Source: Nocardioides yefusunii
GTDB lineage: Bacteria; Actinomycetota; Actinomycetes; Propionibacteriales; Nocardioidaceae
Length of the DNA: 64,000 nt
Direction: 5' to 3'
Assembly: GCF_004014875.1 (NCBI RefSeq)
Contig: NZ_CP034929.1
Coordinates: 186,001-250,000 of the forward strand
How positions within the stretch are numbered: the stretch's first letter is position 1; each line of letters opens with the position of its first letter. The notes beneath the pieces were generated by a model that had not been told where the DNA came from, made no database searches, and saw only the letters and a list, made by a program, of their open reading frames with translations. Shown piece after piece: positions 17,148 to 25,563 of this stretch. A program made the translations under genes and the position numbers.

Positions 17148-18320
17148 ATGGGCAACGAAGAGGGCATCCAGTTGGGACAGGGAACCGGGCCGCTGTGCGG
17201 GGTCAAGGTGGTCGAGATCGCCGGGATCGGTCCCGGGCCGCACGCCTGCATGACGCTCGCCGACCTCGGCGCCGACGTCATCCGGATCGAACGCTCCAGC
17301 AAGGGAGGCTTCGTCTTCGGCTCCGCCGACGTCGTCCTGCGCGGCAGGCCCAGCGTCGCCCTCGACCTCAAGCAGCCCGCCGCCGTCGAGACCGTCCTCG
17401 CGCTCGTGGCGGAGGCCGACGTCCTGATCGAAGGCATGCGCCCGGGTGTCACCGAACGCCTCGGCCTCGGCCCCGAGGACTGCTTCGCCGTCAACCCCGC
17501 CCTCGTCTACGGACGCATGACGGGCTGGGGTCAGGACGGTCCGCTCGCCGAGGCGGCCGGGCACGACATGAACTACCTCGCGCTGTCCGGCGTCCTGCAC
17601 GGACTGGGCCAGGAGCCCGAGCGCCCGCACTTCCCCTCCAATCTGCTCGGCGACTACGGCGGCGGGTCGACGTACCTCGTCATCGGGGTGCTCGCGGCGC
17701 TGATCGAGGCGAAGACGTCGGGCCGGGGGCAGGTGGTCGACGCCGCGATCGTCGACGGTGCCGCGCACCTCAACGCCATGGGCGCCACCCTCAGCCAGCT
17801 CGGCCTGCAGTCCGAACGACGTGCGGCCGGCCTGCTCGACGGCGGCACCCCGTACTACGACCTCTACGCCACCGCCGACGGTGAGCACGTCTCGGTCGGG
17901 CCGCTCGAGCCGCAGTTCTACGACGTCGCCGTCGAGCTGCTCACGCCGCACCTGGTCGGTGAACTCCCCGACCGCAACGACCCCCGCAACTTCGCCCAAC
18001 TCCGGGAGACGCTGACGGCCACGTTCGCGACGAAGACGCTCGACGAGTGGGCCGCGATCTTCGACGGCACCGACGCCTGCGTCGCGCCGGTCCTTCCGGT
18101 CAAGCGCGCCGCCGAGCACCCGCACCTCGCCGCCCGTGGCACCTACGTCGAACGCGACGGGGTGCTGCAACCGGCGCCCGCACCGAGGTTCTCGCGCACA
18201 CCGGCCGCGATCGACTCCTCCCCGCGTGACCCCGGTGCAGACACCCGAGCCGCGCTGCTGGCCTGGGGGATCGACGACGTCGACGCGCTGATCGCGTCCG
18301 GCGTCGCCGTGCAGACCTGA
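17148..18320 (+). CDS. mcr: Alpha-methylacyl-CoA racemase (CoA-transferase family III fold)
   Basis: 390 residues with the CaiB/BaiF fold. Catalytic residues of alpha-methylacyl-CoA racemases are all present: His139 (GHDMNYLALSG), Asp169 (NLLGDYGGGS) and Glu254 (GPLEPQFYD). True CoA-transferases use a single Asp, so racemase is preferred. It interconverts 2R- and 2S-methylacyl-CoA so that branched chains such as pristanoyl- or sterol side-chain CoA can enter beta-oxidation. A MerR-type dyad shared with fadA lies just upstream, suggesting co-regulation with beta-oxidation. Single gene, convergent with nothing; the helicase gene follows after a ~330-base gap. Confidence 0.88.
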   Translation: MGNEEGIQLGQGTGPLCGVKVVEIAGIGPGPHACMTLADLGADVIRIERSSKGGFVFGSADVVLRGRPSVALDLKQPAAVETVLALVAEADVLIEGMRPGVTERLGLGPEDCFAVNPALVYGRMTGWGQDGPLAEAAGHDMNYLALSGVLHGLGQEPERPHFPSNLLGDYGGGSTYLVIGVLAALIEAKTSGRGQVVDAAIVDGAAHLNAMGATLSQLGLQSERRAAGLLDGGTPYYDLYATADGEHVSVGPLEPQFYDVAVELLTPHLVGELPDRNDPRNFAQLRETLTATFATKTLDEWAAIFDGTDACVAPVLPVKRAAEHPHLAARGTYVERDGVLQPAPAPRFSRTPAAIDSSPRDPGADTRAALLAWGIDDVDALIASGVAVQT

Positions 18321-18648
18321 GCGGGACGGGGCCCGGTCCGTACCGCTCTTCTGGGCGACGCCCGACCTCGCTACGGTGCTGGGACACGCACGTCGTCCCG
18401 TCCGCTCTCCCGGGGGTGGACGGGACGACGATGCAGGTCGGACGAACTGCCGGCCGTAGGGTGGACGATGGACCGCCGTCCAGTCTTGCCTCGGTCGGTC
18501 CGCGAGACCCTCGTCGAGCCGCACCTTCACCGGTGCCCTCCTCCTGCGGCGCTCGCCCTCGCACTCGCGAGGTACGCGACGGCAGAAGCCGTCAGCCCCG
18601 CCGCCGGCGGGATGCGCGTTGGTGAGACACCAACAGATGAGATCGAAC
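18321..18648 (+). promoter_or_regulatory. Long structured leader upstream of second helicase
   Basis: No convincing gene lies in these 328 bases. Two hairpins are clear: 13-bp arms CGTCGTCCCGTCC and GGACGGGACGACG (18391-18403/18418-18430), and GTTGGTG-AGA-CACCAAC (18617-18633) ending 15 bases before the preferred ATG (3 bases before the alternative at 18637). Helicase genes often have long folded 5' leaders used for temperature or autoregulation; the function here is inferred. The first hairpin could instead terminate racemase transcription. Confidence 0.4.
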
Positions 18649-20268
18649 ATGAACTTCGCCGAACTCGGCGTGCCCACTGCACTCGTGAAGGAACTCGAGC
18701 GCCAGGGCATCACCTCTCCCACCCCGATCCAGGAAGCCACGCTTCCCGACTCCTTGGCCGGACGCGACGTCCTGGGCCGCGGTCGTACCGGATCGGGCAA
18801 GACCTACGCCTTCCTGCTCCCGCTGGTGGCCCGCCTCGACGCATCCAAGATGCCCGCGATGCCGAACAAGCCGCGCGCGATCATCCTGGCTCCGACCCGT
18901 GAGCTCGTCACCCAGATCAAGGACTCCCTGGAGCCCCTGGCCAAGGTGCGCGGCCTCAAGATCCAGACCATCTTCGGTGGCGTCGGCCAGAACCCGCAGG
19001 TCCAGGCGCTGCGCCGCGGAATCGACGTCGTCGTCGCCGCTCCGGGCCGCCTCGAGGACCTCATGGGTCAGGGTCACGTCGACCTGTCCGCTGTCGAGGT
19101 CACCATCCTCGACGAGGCCGACCACATGGCTGACCTGGGTTTCCTGCCCGGCGTGAAGCGCATCCTCGACAAGACCCCGCAGTCGGGTCAGCGTCTGCTG
19201 TTCTCGGCGACGCTCGACGGTGCGATCAACGTCCTCGTCAAGCGTTACCTGCACAACCCGGTCACCCACGAGGCCGACTCGGCGCAGTCGCCGGTCGCCA
19301 AGATGACCCACCACGTCCTGCACATCGGTCGCGACGACCGTCTGCCCGTGCTCGTCGACCTCACCGCTGCCCCCGGCCGCACCGTCGTCTTCACGCGCAC
19401 CAAGTACGGCGCCAAGGGCCTGGCCCGTCAGCTCAACCGCAACGGCGTCACCGCGGTCGACCTGCACGGCAACCTGAGCCAGAACGCCCGTACCCGCAAC
19501 ATGGAGGCGTTCCACTCCGGCAAGGCGATGACCCTGGTCGCGACCGACGTCGCCGCCCGCGGCATCCACGTCGACGACGTCGCGCTGGTCATCCACGCCG
19601 ACCCGCCGTCGGAGCACAAGGCGTACCTGCACCGCTCGGGCCGTACGGCTCGCGCCGGCGCCGAGGGCACCGTCGTCACGCTGATGACCGACGACCAGGT
19701 CAAGGACGTCCGTGACCTGACGCGTCAGGCCGGCATCAAGCCGACCACCACCCGCATCACCTCGCTCAAGGACCCGATCCTCGAGAAGCTCGCCCCCGGC
19801 AAGCGCACTCTGATTCCCGGCGGTTACGAGCCCGACGCTCCGGCCCAGCCGCAGCGTTCCTCCACCCCCAAGGAGGGCGGTCGCAACCGTCAGCGTCGTG
19901 CAGAGGGTGGCAACCCCGAGTACACGCGTTCGGGCAAGCCGAAGTACAATGCCGACGGCACCCCCACCGCTGAGGGTCGCCAGTCCGGCGGCGGCGCTCC
20001 CGCTGGCAAGGGCCAGGGCGGCGGCCGTGGCCGTGGCCAGGGCGCTCAGGGCAACGGTGGCGGCCAGGGTGGCCAGCGTCGTTCCGGCGGTCAGGGTGGC
20101 TCCAGCCAGGGTGGCCAGGCTCGTCGTGGTTCCGGCCAGGGCGGCCAGGGTGCGTCGAAGCAGGGTGCTCCCAAGCAGGGCGGCCAGCGTCGTTCCGGTG
20201 GTGCTGGTGGCCGCGCGGGTGGTTCCTCGAGCCACTCGGCGTCGTCGTTCAGCTCCGGTCGCCGCTGA
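18649..20268 (+). CDS. DEAD-box RNA helicase (RhlE-like) with Gly/Gln/Arg-rich tail
   Basis: 539 residues from the preferred ATG (FAELGVPTALVKEL Q-motif directly after); an in-frame ATG at 18637 and GTG at 18619 are alternatives. Motifs: RTGSGKT, PTRELV, GG, APGRLEDL, DEADHM, SAT, FTRTK, ARGIHVDD and HRSGRTARAG. From about residue 415 the chain is basic and low-complexity, with repeated GGQGGQRRSGGQ-like units suited to non-specific RNA binding. No DbpA domain, unlike the helicase at 4225. It probably acts in RNA turnover or ribosome assembly. Followed by a strong terminator. Confidence 0.9.
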   Translation: MNFAELGVPTALVKELERQGITSPTPIQEATLPDSLAGRDVLGRGRTGSGKTYAFLLPLVARLDASKMPAMPNKPRAIILAPTRELVTQIKDSLEPLAKVRGLKIQTIFGGVGQNPQVQALRRGIDVVVAAPGRLEDLMGQGHVDLSAVEVTILDEADHMADLGFLPGVKRILDKTPQSGQRLLFSATLDGAINVLVKRYLHNPVTHEADSAQSPVAKMTHHVLHIGRDDRLPVLVDLTAAPGRTVVFTRTKYGAKGLARQLNRNGVTAVDLHGNLSQNARTRNMEAFHSGKAMTLVATDVAARGIHVDDVALVIHADPPSEHKAYLHRSGRTARAGAEGTVVTLMTDDQVKDVRDLTRQAGIKPTTTRITSLKDPILEKLAPGKRTLIPGGYEPDAPAQPQRSSTPKEGGRNRQRRAEGGNPEYTRSGKPKYNADGTPTAEGRQSGGGAPAGKGQGGGRGRGQGAQGNGGGQGGQRRSGGQGGSSQGGQARRGSGQGGQGASKQGAPKQGGQRRSGGAGGRAGGSSSHSASSFSSGRR

Positions 20269-20285
20269 CGTACACAGGTTTCCTC

Positions 20286-20327
20286 CCACAGGGGGTCAGG
20301 CTCACGCCTGGCCCCCTGTGGCGTTTT
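20286..20327 (+). terminator. Intrinsic terminator after second helicase
   Basis: 16-bp stem CCACAGGGGGTCAGGC / GCCTGGCCCCCTGTGG (one mismatch), 4-base loop TCAC, followed by CGTTTT. Starts 17 bases after the helicase stop. This is the clearest intrinsic terminator in the window. Confidence 0.85.
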
Positions 20328-20374
20328 CTGTGGGCAGGGAGGCGCGGAGGCTCGGTCTGGACCGCGGACCGAAA

Positions 20375-20436
20375 CGACGCATACCCGGTATGCATCTCTG
20401 CTAGACATCTCCCAGATGCATACCGGGTATGCGTCG
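20375..20436 (+). promoter_or_regulatory. Double palindromic operator of the PadR-ABC operon
   Basis: Perfect 23-bp inverted arms (20375-20397 and 20414-20436), 16 bases apart. Each arm is itself a palindrome, GCATACCCGGTATGC or its complement. The spacer holds CTAGACAT, a plausible -10 (TAGACA). Two regulator dimers would flank the -10 element and block transcription of the PadR gene starting at 20449. Confidence 0.7.
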
Positions 20437-20448
20437 GAAGGGGGAACC

Positions 20449-21081
20449 ATGTCCGTTCGTCAGGCCCTGCTCGCGCTGCTCAGCGAGGGCCCCAAGTACG
20501 GCTACCAACTGCGCCAGGAGTTCGAACAACGCACCGGCGCCACCTGGCCACTCAACGTCGGGCAGGTCTACCAGACGTTGACGCGTCTGGAACGCGACGC
20601 ACTCGTGGCAGTCATCGAGGAGAACGTCGGTCACGGGGGCGCCGACGACTCACAGGCCGCCAGCGACCGCAGCCACGTCAGCTACGCGATCACCGACGCC
20701 GGACGGGCCGAGGTCGACGAGTGGTTCGCCGCACCGGTGCCGCGCACCGCGCCGCCACGCGACGAGCTCGCGATCAAACTGGCCATCGCGGTCACGCTGC
20801 CGGGCGTCGACGTCGGACGGCTCGTCCAGGCCCAACGCACGGCCACCATGCAGGCGATGCAGGCCCACGCGAAGACCCGACGTGAGGCCGCATCGTCGAC
20901 GGAGGCGGACGCCGAGTCGCTGGCTCGCGGGCTGGTGCTCGACTCGCTCTTCTTCGACGCCGAGGCCGAGCTCCGGTGGCTCGACCACTGCGAGACCCGC
21001 CTGCGCCGCGCTGCCGCACACCACGACATCGCCCTGCCCGGCACCACCACCACTCACCACCACGAAGTCATGGGGGACTGA
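20449..21081 (+). CDS. PadR family regulator of an ABC exporter
   Basis: 210 residues. The N-terminal winged helix SVRQALLALLSEGPKYGYQLRQEFEQRTGATWPLNVGQVYQTLTRLERDALV is diagnostic of PadR; the C-terminal part is helical and ends His-rich. ATG at 20449 was chosen because GGAAGGGGGAACC precedes it; an upstream in-frame ATG at 20416 lies inside the operator arm. It is the first gene of a three-gene operon with an ABC ATPase (2-base gap) and a permease (4-bp overlap). By analogy with similar loci it represses its own operon until the exporter substrate binds. Confidence 0.9.
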   Translation: MSVRQALLALLSEGPKYGYQLRQEFEQRTGATWPLNVGQVYQTLTRLERDALVAVIEENVGHGGADDSQAASDRSHVSYAITDAGRAEVDEWFAAPVPRTAPPRDELAIKLAIAVTLPGVDVGRLVQAQRTATMQAMQAHAKTRREAASSTEADAESLARGLVLDSLFFDAEAELRWLDHCETRLRRAAAHHDIALPGTTTTHHHEVMGD

Positions 21082-21083
21082 CG

Positions 21084-21854
21084 ATGACCAAGCAGCACGC
21101 CACAGACACCACCACGCCGCCCGCCCGTCACGACGGGCCGGTGCTCAGTATCCGCGGTGCGCACCGCGTCCACGGGGCGGGGGAGGCTCGCGTCGTCGCG
21201 CTCGCCGGTGTCGACCTCGATGTCGCCCCGGGCGAGTTCGTCGCGCTCATGGGCCCCTCGGGTTCGGGCAAGTCGACCCTGCTCAATCTGGCCGGAGGCC
21301 TTGACACCCCGACCCACGGGAAGGTTGTGGTCGAGGGCCAGGATCTCTCCGAGCTCAGCCGCGACCAGCGGGCCCGGGTGCGTCGCACGTCGGTCGGCTA
21401 CGTCTTCCAGTCCTACAACCTGGTGCCGGCGTTGACCGCGGTCGAGAACGTGGCCCTGCCACGTGAACTCGACGGCGTCCCGCCCGCAGCGGCCCGCGCC
21501 GACGCCCTGGCTGCACTGGAGGAGGTCTGCATCGCCCACCTCGCGCGGCGCTTCCCCGACGAGATGTCGGGTGGTCAGCAGCAGCGCGTCGCGATCGCCC
21601 GCGGAGTCGTGGGTGAACGACGCCTGATCCTGGCTGACGAGCCCACTGGTGCGCTCGACACCGAGTCGGGTGAGGAGGTCCTGGCGCTGCTGCGCGGGTT
21701 CGCCGACGGTGGCGTCTCGGTCGTGCTGGTCACGCATGAGGCGCGGCACGCGTCCTGGGCCGACCGGGTGGTCTTCCTGCGTGACGGCCGGATCGTGGAC
21801 GAGGCCAGTGTCTCGGGCGCCTACGGTCTGATGGAGCCGGGGAGCGTCCTGTGA
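21084..21854 (+). CDS. ABC transporter ATP-binding protein (MacB/LolD-like)
   Basis: 256 residues. Walker A GPSGSGKS, Q-loop VFQSYNLVP, signature [14 protein letters not shown], Walker B LILADEPTGALD and H-loop VTHEARH are all intact. The MacB/LolD-type order (PTGALDTESG after Walker B) fits pairing with the FtsX-like permease encoded next. Its GTGA overlap with the permease start supports a complex. It powers export or extraction of a peptide, antibiotic or lipid; substrate unknown. Under control of the PadR operator at 20375-20436. Confidence 0.92.
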   Translation: MTKQHATDTTTPPARHDGPVLSIRGAHRVHGAGEARVVALAGVDLDVAPGEFVALMGPSGSGKSTLLNLAGGLDTPTHGKVVVEGQDLSELSRDQRARVRRTSVGYVFQSYNLVPALTAVENVALPRELDGVPPAAARADALAALEEVCIAHLARRFPDEMSGGQQQRVAIARGVVGERRLILADEPTGALDTESGEEVLALLRGFADGGVSVVLVTHEARHASWADRVVFLRDGRIVDEASVSGAYGLMEPGSVL

Positions 21855-24544
21855 GGGGCGGTCGCCGGGCGGTCCTGAGGATCGCTGCGCGCGATGCCCG
21901 TCGCCACCCGTGGCGCAGCCTGCTGGTACTGCTCCTGATCGGGCTGCCCGTGGCCGTGGCCTCGGGAGTGATGGTGCTGGTGAGCACCTTCGAGATCTCC
22001 GGCGCAGAACGGGCCGCACGAGTGCTGGCCGGTGCCGACGCCCAGGTGTGGGGCGGGGGCGCCGGCAACGGCAACTCCTACGGTGACGACCTCCCTGGGC
22101 GCAGCGTTTGGGAGGTCCGAGACGCTGCCTACGCCTACGACGACCTCGACGACGCAATGTCGCCCGACGCAGTGGCCGCTGCCGTCACCTCGCGGTGGGG
22201 CGATGACGCGCGTCTGGTCCGGTGGGACGACGGTTCGACGGTCGACGTCCGTGACGGTGACGGTTCCCGGGAGGCCCGGCTGCTCCAGGGTGACCTGTCC
22301 GACCCCCTCGTCGCGGCGCAGTACCGCCTCGTCGAGGGGACGGTCCCTGCCGCGAGCGGTGAGGCACTCGTCTCCGTGGGGTTGCGGGCCCGGGGCATCG
22401 ACGTGGGCGATCGGGTCCAGACGTCGCTCACCGACGCCCCCGTCACGGTGGTCGGGGTGGCCGATGACGTTGCCGCCGTCGCCGTCGCCGACAGGGCGCT
22501 GCTGGTGGCGCCCGGGACCGTCGACCTCCCGGCGGTCGCCAGTAGTTGGCTGGTCGAACGCCCCGGCGGAGTCTCCGAAGAGGAGGTGACGGATCTCGCG
22601 GAGGTCGGGGTCACCGTTCTGTCCGGGGTGGTCGCGGAGGCGTCCCAGAACCACGGTTTCGGCGTGAGCGCCGACGACATCGCCGTCCTGATCCTCGTGG
22701 TGACGATGATCCTGATCGAGATCGCGTTGCTGGCCGGGCCGGCGTTCGCGGTAACGGCCCGGCAGCAGGCCCGTGCGGTCGCGCTCCTGACCGTCAACGG
22801 TGCGACCCCGGTTCAGGCGCGTCGCGTGGTCACGTTCGCGGCAGGTGTGCTGGGTGCGATGGCGAGCATCGGAGGCGTTGTGCTCGGGGTGGGCTCGGCG
22901 TGGGCGCTGGTGCCGCGCATCGAACGCTGGAGTGACTCGCTGGCGGGTCCGTTCGGCGTGCCATGGCTGCTGGTCCTGGTCGCGGCGCTATTCGGGGTGG
23001 TGTGCGCGATGCTGGCTGCAGCGGTGCCGGCATGGAACGTGTCGCGTCAGGATCCAGTCGCCGTCATGGCCGGGCGGCGTACCGCCCGCGCGGGGTCGTT
23101 GGTGACGTCGGTGAGCGCTGTCGCGGGTGCGGTGGCGCTGGTGCTCGGCGTCCTCATCACGGCGGCGTCGACCGCTCCGGCGGCGTCGGTCGGGAGTTCT
23201 GCGGCGGGCATCACCGTCGGTGTGGTGACGGTGGTGACGGGGATGGTGCTGGTGATCCCGGCGTTGCTCGGGTTGCTGGCCAGGAGCCTGGAAGGGCGTT
23301 CGTTTTCGTTGCGGTTCGCAGCCGGTGACGCGGTGCGGCACCGTTCCCGGACGGTGCCTGCAGTAGCTGCGGTGGCGGCGACGGTCGCTGGTGTCGTCGC
23401 CCTGGGGATAGCGAACGCCTCCGACGCCTCGGAGTACTCGTCGGGCTCGTACGGCACGCTCGGCCGGGACGAGGGGCGGGCGACCGTGCATTGGGCTCCG
23501 CAGTTGTGGGACGCCGATCAGGCGGCTCGCTTGGAGGGGACCTGGGGCCAGATCGAGCAGGAGGCACGGGACCTCGGAGCCACGTCGGTGACGTCTCTGG
23601 TGACGCTGTCACGCGAGGACCTGGGGCACTTCGGCTACTACGGCAGCGAACCGCTTCCCGACGTCTTGGGATGGGCCTACGGTGCAGCCACCAGCCGTGT
23701 CACGGTGGTTGGCGACGACGTTGACCTCGCGACGTTGCGGGTGGCCGAGGAGGACCGTCCGGACGTTGCGCGGGCGCTGGCCGCCGGCCACGCCGTGCAG
23801 TTCGTCGTGGACTACCGCCCGGAGCCCCTCGAGACACCCGGCATGGACGTGGGGGAGTTTCCCCGCAGCGAACGCCTCTCCCTGGGGGTGCCCGGAGCGG
23901 GTGCGTCGGCGGAGAAGGAGACGCTGGAGGTCGACGCGCTGCTGGTCCTGATCCGTCCGGAACTCGAAGGCGAGATGTTCTCCCCCGCCCTCCTGCCGGA
24001 GCGGACGGCTCGGGAGCTGGGGCTGGAGTTCCAGAGGTCGGCGCTGGTCGCCGAGGGGTTGCCCTCGGCCGAGGACGTGCATGCGTTCAGTGACGCCGTG
24101 GTCGCTCTCGCGCCCACCGCCTCCGTCGACTCCGCACTGGGGTACGACTACGGCCGGAGCGGGGAAGCCGCGATCGTCATGCTCGTGATCGCGGTCGGTG
24201 GTGCGCTGCTGATGGTGATCGGAGCGGTGACGGCCACGGCGCTCGCGCTCCAGGACGCCGCTCCGGATCTCGCCACCCTCCAAGCGGTGGGTGCTGGGCC
24301 GCGGCTGCGTCGCCGGGTCGCGATCGCGCACACGTTGGTGATCACCGGAGTGGGTGCGGTGCTCGGTGTGTTGGTCGGGTTCGTCCCGGGCGTCGCAGGG
24401 GCGAGGGCAATGGCGGGGCTGTCCAACCTGACGATCCCGTGGCTCGAACTGGGGCTGGTCGTCGTGGTGGTCCCGCTGGTGACCGCACTCGTCGTCGGTG
24501 GTTTCTCGCGCAGTCGGATAGACCTGACCCGTCCGGTGGAGTGA
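21851..24544 (+). CDS. FtsX-like ABC transporter permease
   Basis: 897 residues, GTG start overlapping the ATPase stop. One helix near the N-terminus (SLLVLLLIGLPVAVASGVMVLV), a large extracytoplasmic region, a triple-helix FtsX core (about 275-400), further helices (about 415-520), a second external region and a final FtsX core (about 770-890). This is the duplicated layout of long actinobacterial FtsX-like permeases. Mechanotransmission rather than channel transport is the usual mode of the family. It completes the PadR-ATPase-permease operon and ends at the inverted repeat 24558-24620. Confidence 0.88.
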   Translation: MRGGRRAVLRIAARDARRHPWRSLLVLLLIGLPVAVASGVMVLVSTFEISGAERAARVLAGADAQVWGGGAGNGNSYGDDLPGRSVWEVRDAAYAYDDLDDAMSPDAVAAAVTSRWGDDARLVRWDDGSTVDVRDGDGSREARLLQGDLSDPLVAAQYRLVEGTVPAASGEALVSVGLRARGIDVGDRVQTSLTDAPVTVVGVADDVAAVAVADRALLVAPGTVDLPAVASSWLVERPGGVSEEEVTDLAEVGVTVLSGVVAEASQNHGFGVSADDIAVLILVVTMILIEIALLAGPAFAVTARQQARAVALLTVNGATPVQARRVVTFAAGVLGAMASIGGVVLGVGSAWALVPRIERWSDSLAGPFGVPWLLVLVAALFGVVCAMLAAAVPAWNVSRQDPVAVMAGRRTARAGSLVTSVSAVAGAVALVLGVLITAASTAPAASVGSSAAGITVGVVTVVTGMVLVIPALLGLLARSLEGRSFSLRFAAGDAVRHRSRTVPAVAAVAATVAGVVALGIANASDASEYSSGSYGTLGRDEGRATVHWAPQLWDADQAARLEGTWGQIEQEARDLGATSVTSLVTLSREDLGHFGYYGSEPLPDVLGWAYGAATSRVTVVGDDVDLATLRVAEEDRPDVARALAAGHAVQFVVDYRPEPLETPGMDVGEFPRSERLSLGVPGAGASAEKETLEVDALLVLIRPELEGEMFSPALLPERTARELGLEFQRSALVAEGLPSAEDVHAFSDAVVALAPTASVDSALGYDYGRSGEAAIVMLVIAVGGALLMVIGAVTATALALQDAAPDLATLQAVGAGPRLRRRVAIAHTLVITGVGAVLGVLVGFVPGVAGARAMAGLSNLTIPWLELGLVVVVVPLVTALVVGGFSRSRIDLTRPVE

Positions 24545-24557
24545 CCCATCCCTGACG

Positions 24558-24620
24558 CCGCACCCCACCGGTTCGGGTCGTGATTTCCTCCGGAACACGA
24601 CCCGAACCGGTGGGGTGCGG
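24558..24620. terminator. Perfect 25-bp inverted repeat between convergent genes
   Basis: Arms 24558-24582 and 24596-24620 are perfectly complementary (outer CCGCACCCCACCGG), with a 13-base loop. It starts 13 bases after the permease stop and ends 6 bases before the MerR stop on the other strand, so it can serve both as a terminator. It lacks the GGACGTCAT core of the dispersed palindromes. Confidence 0.75.
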
Positions 24621-24626
24621 GTGATT

Positions 24627-25370
24627 TCAGGCGTTGGCGCGGCGCTTGATGCCTTCACGACGACGCTCGTCCATCGCCTCTTCGTAGGCGCGCACGAGTG
24701 AGGCGACCGAGAGCGGCTTGAGGCGTTCGACGACCTCGGCCAGACGTTCCGAACTCATCCCCGACTCGCGGTACTTGGGCCACACCGCGGTGCGGAACAG
24801 TTCGTAGAGTTCGTCGGCGATCTCCTGGCCGTGACGCCGGTAGAGGTCCTGGGCGGCGGCCGCTGCCTCGGCGGGGTAGCCGAGTTCGAGCAGCCCGAAG
24901 CCGACCGAGAGCTGCGTCGGTGCGACCCGGTACCGCCCCTCGCCCACAGAGGTGGCGATGTCGAGGGCGTGCAGGACGTCGAGGTCGTCGTCGGTCAGGG
25001 GGCGTCCGGCGCGTGACTCCAACTGCTCGCGCGTCATCAGCACCGGCTGCTCGGCCATCCACGGCGCCAGCAGGGTGCGGGTCAGGGAGACGTCCTCGGC
25101 GGAGGCGTCGGCGGGCATCGTGGCGAGGTACTTCTCGATCGCGGCGAGCGTGAACCCGTGGCCCTGAAGTTCTTGGACGAGTTCGAGACGAGCGACGTGC
25201 TCGGCGGAGTAGTAGCCCGAACGGCCCCGACGGATCGGCGGCGGGACGAGCCCCTTGGTCGTGTAGAAGCGGACGTTGCGCACGCTCATCCCCACGCGGG
25301 CGGTGAGTTCGTCGAGGGTGAGCAGGTCGGCTGCGGCCTGGCTCGGGTCGTTCTCGCGTGGTGTGTCCAC
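24627..25370 (-). CDS. MerR family transcriptional regulator
   Basis: 247 residues. The MerR helix-turn-helix and wing lie at about 16-85 (LTLDELTARVGMSVRNVRFYTTKGLVPPPIRRGRSGYY...VARLELVQELQGHGFTLAAI); a ~150-residue C-terminal domain of unknown ligand follows. The GTG at 25370 has GGGAG just upstream; an upstream extension of the frame has no family-like sequence. It is divergent from fadA, whose promoter has the 19-bp spacer and dyad typical of MerR activation, so it probably controls fadA-fadB and possibly the racemase. The ligand is likely an acyl-CoA, by context only. Confidence 0.88.
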   Translation of the reverse strand: MDTPRENDPSQAAADLLTLDELTARVGMSVRNVRFYTTKGLVPPPIRRGRSGYYSAEHVARLELVQELQGHGFTLAAIEKYLATMPADASAEDVSLTRTLLAPWMAEQPVLMTREQLESRAGRPLTDDDLDVLHALDIATSVGEGRYRVAPTQLSVGFGLLELGYPAEAAAAAQDLYRRHGQEIADELYELFRTAVWPKYRESGMSSERLAEVVERLKPLSVASLVRAYEEAMDERRREGIKRRANA

Positions 25371-25476
25371 GTCTCCCTCTCGTCCGGTGGGTGTGCGGTG
25401 GGGCGGTCGTACGGGTGGACACATTCTCGTCCGCGCCTGTCTCGCGACGTGATCCGGCCGAATCACCGGCAAACCC

Positions 25477-25507
25477 TTGACTACCGTGACAGCGATGGTG
25501 TCACAAT
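25477..25507 (+). promoter_or_regulatory. fadA promoter with MerR-type 19-bp spacer and dyad
   Basis: -35 TTGACT (25477-25482) and -10 CACAAT (25502-25507) are separated by 19 bases instead of 17, the hallmark of MerR-activated promoters. The dyad GTGACAGCGATGGTGTCAC (25486-25504) fills the spacer. A MerR gene is divergent next door. The predicted 5' leader to the ATG at 25564 is about 50 bases. Confidence 0.65.
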
Positions 25508-25563
25508 CGGCCCACGAGTTCCACGCACAGAACCCACGAGCACATCCAGATCCAAGGACGGTC

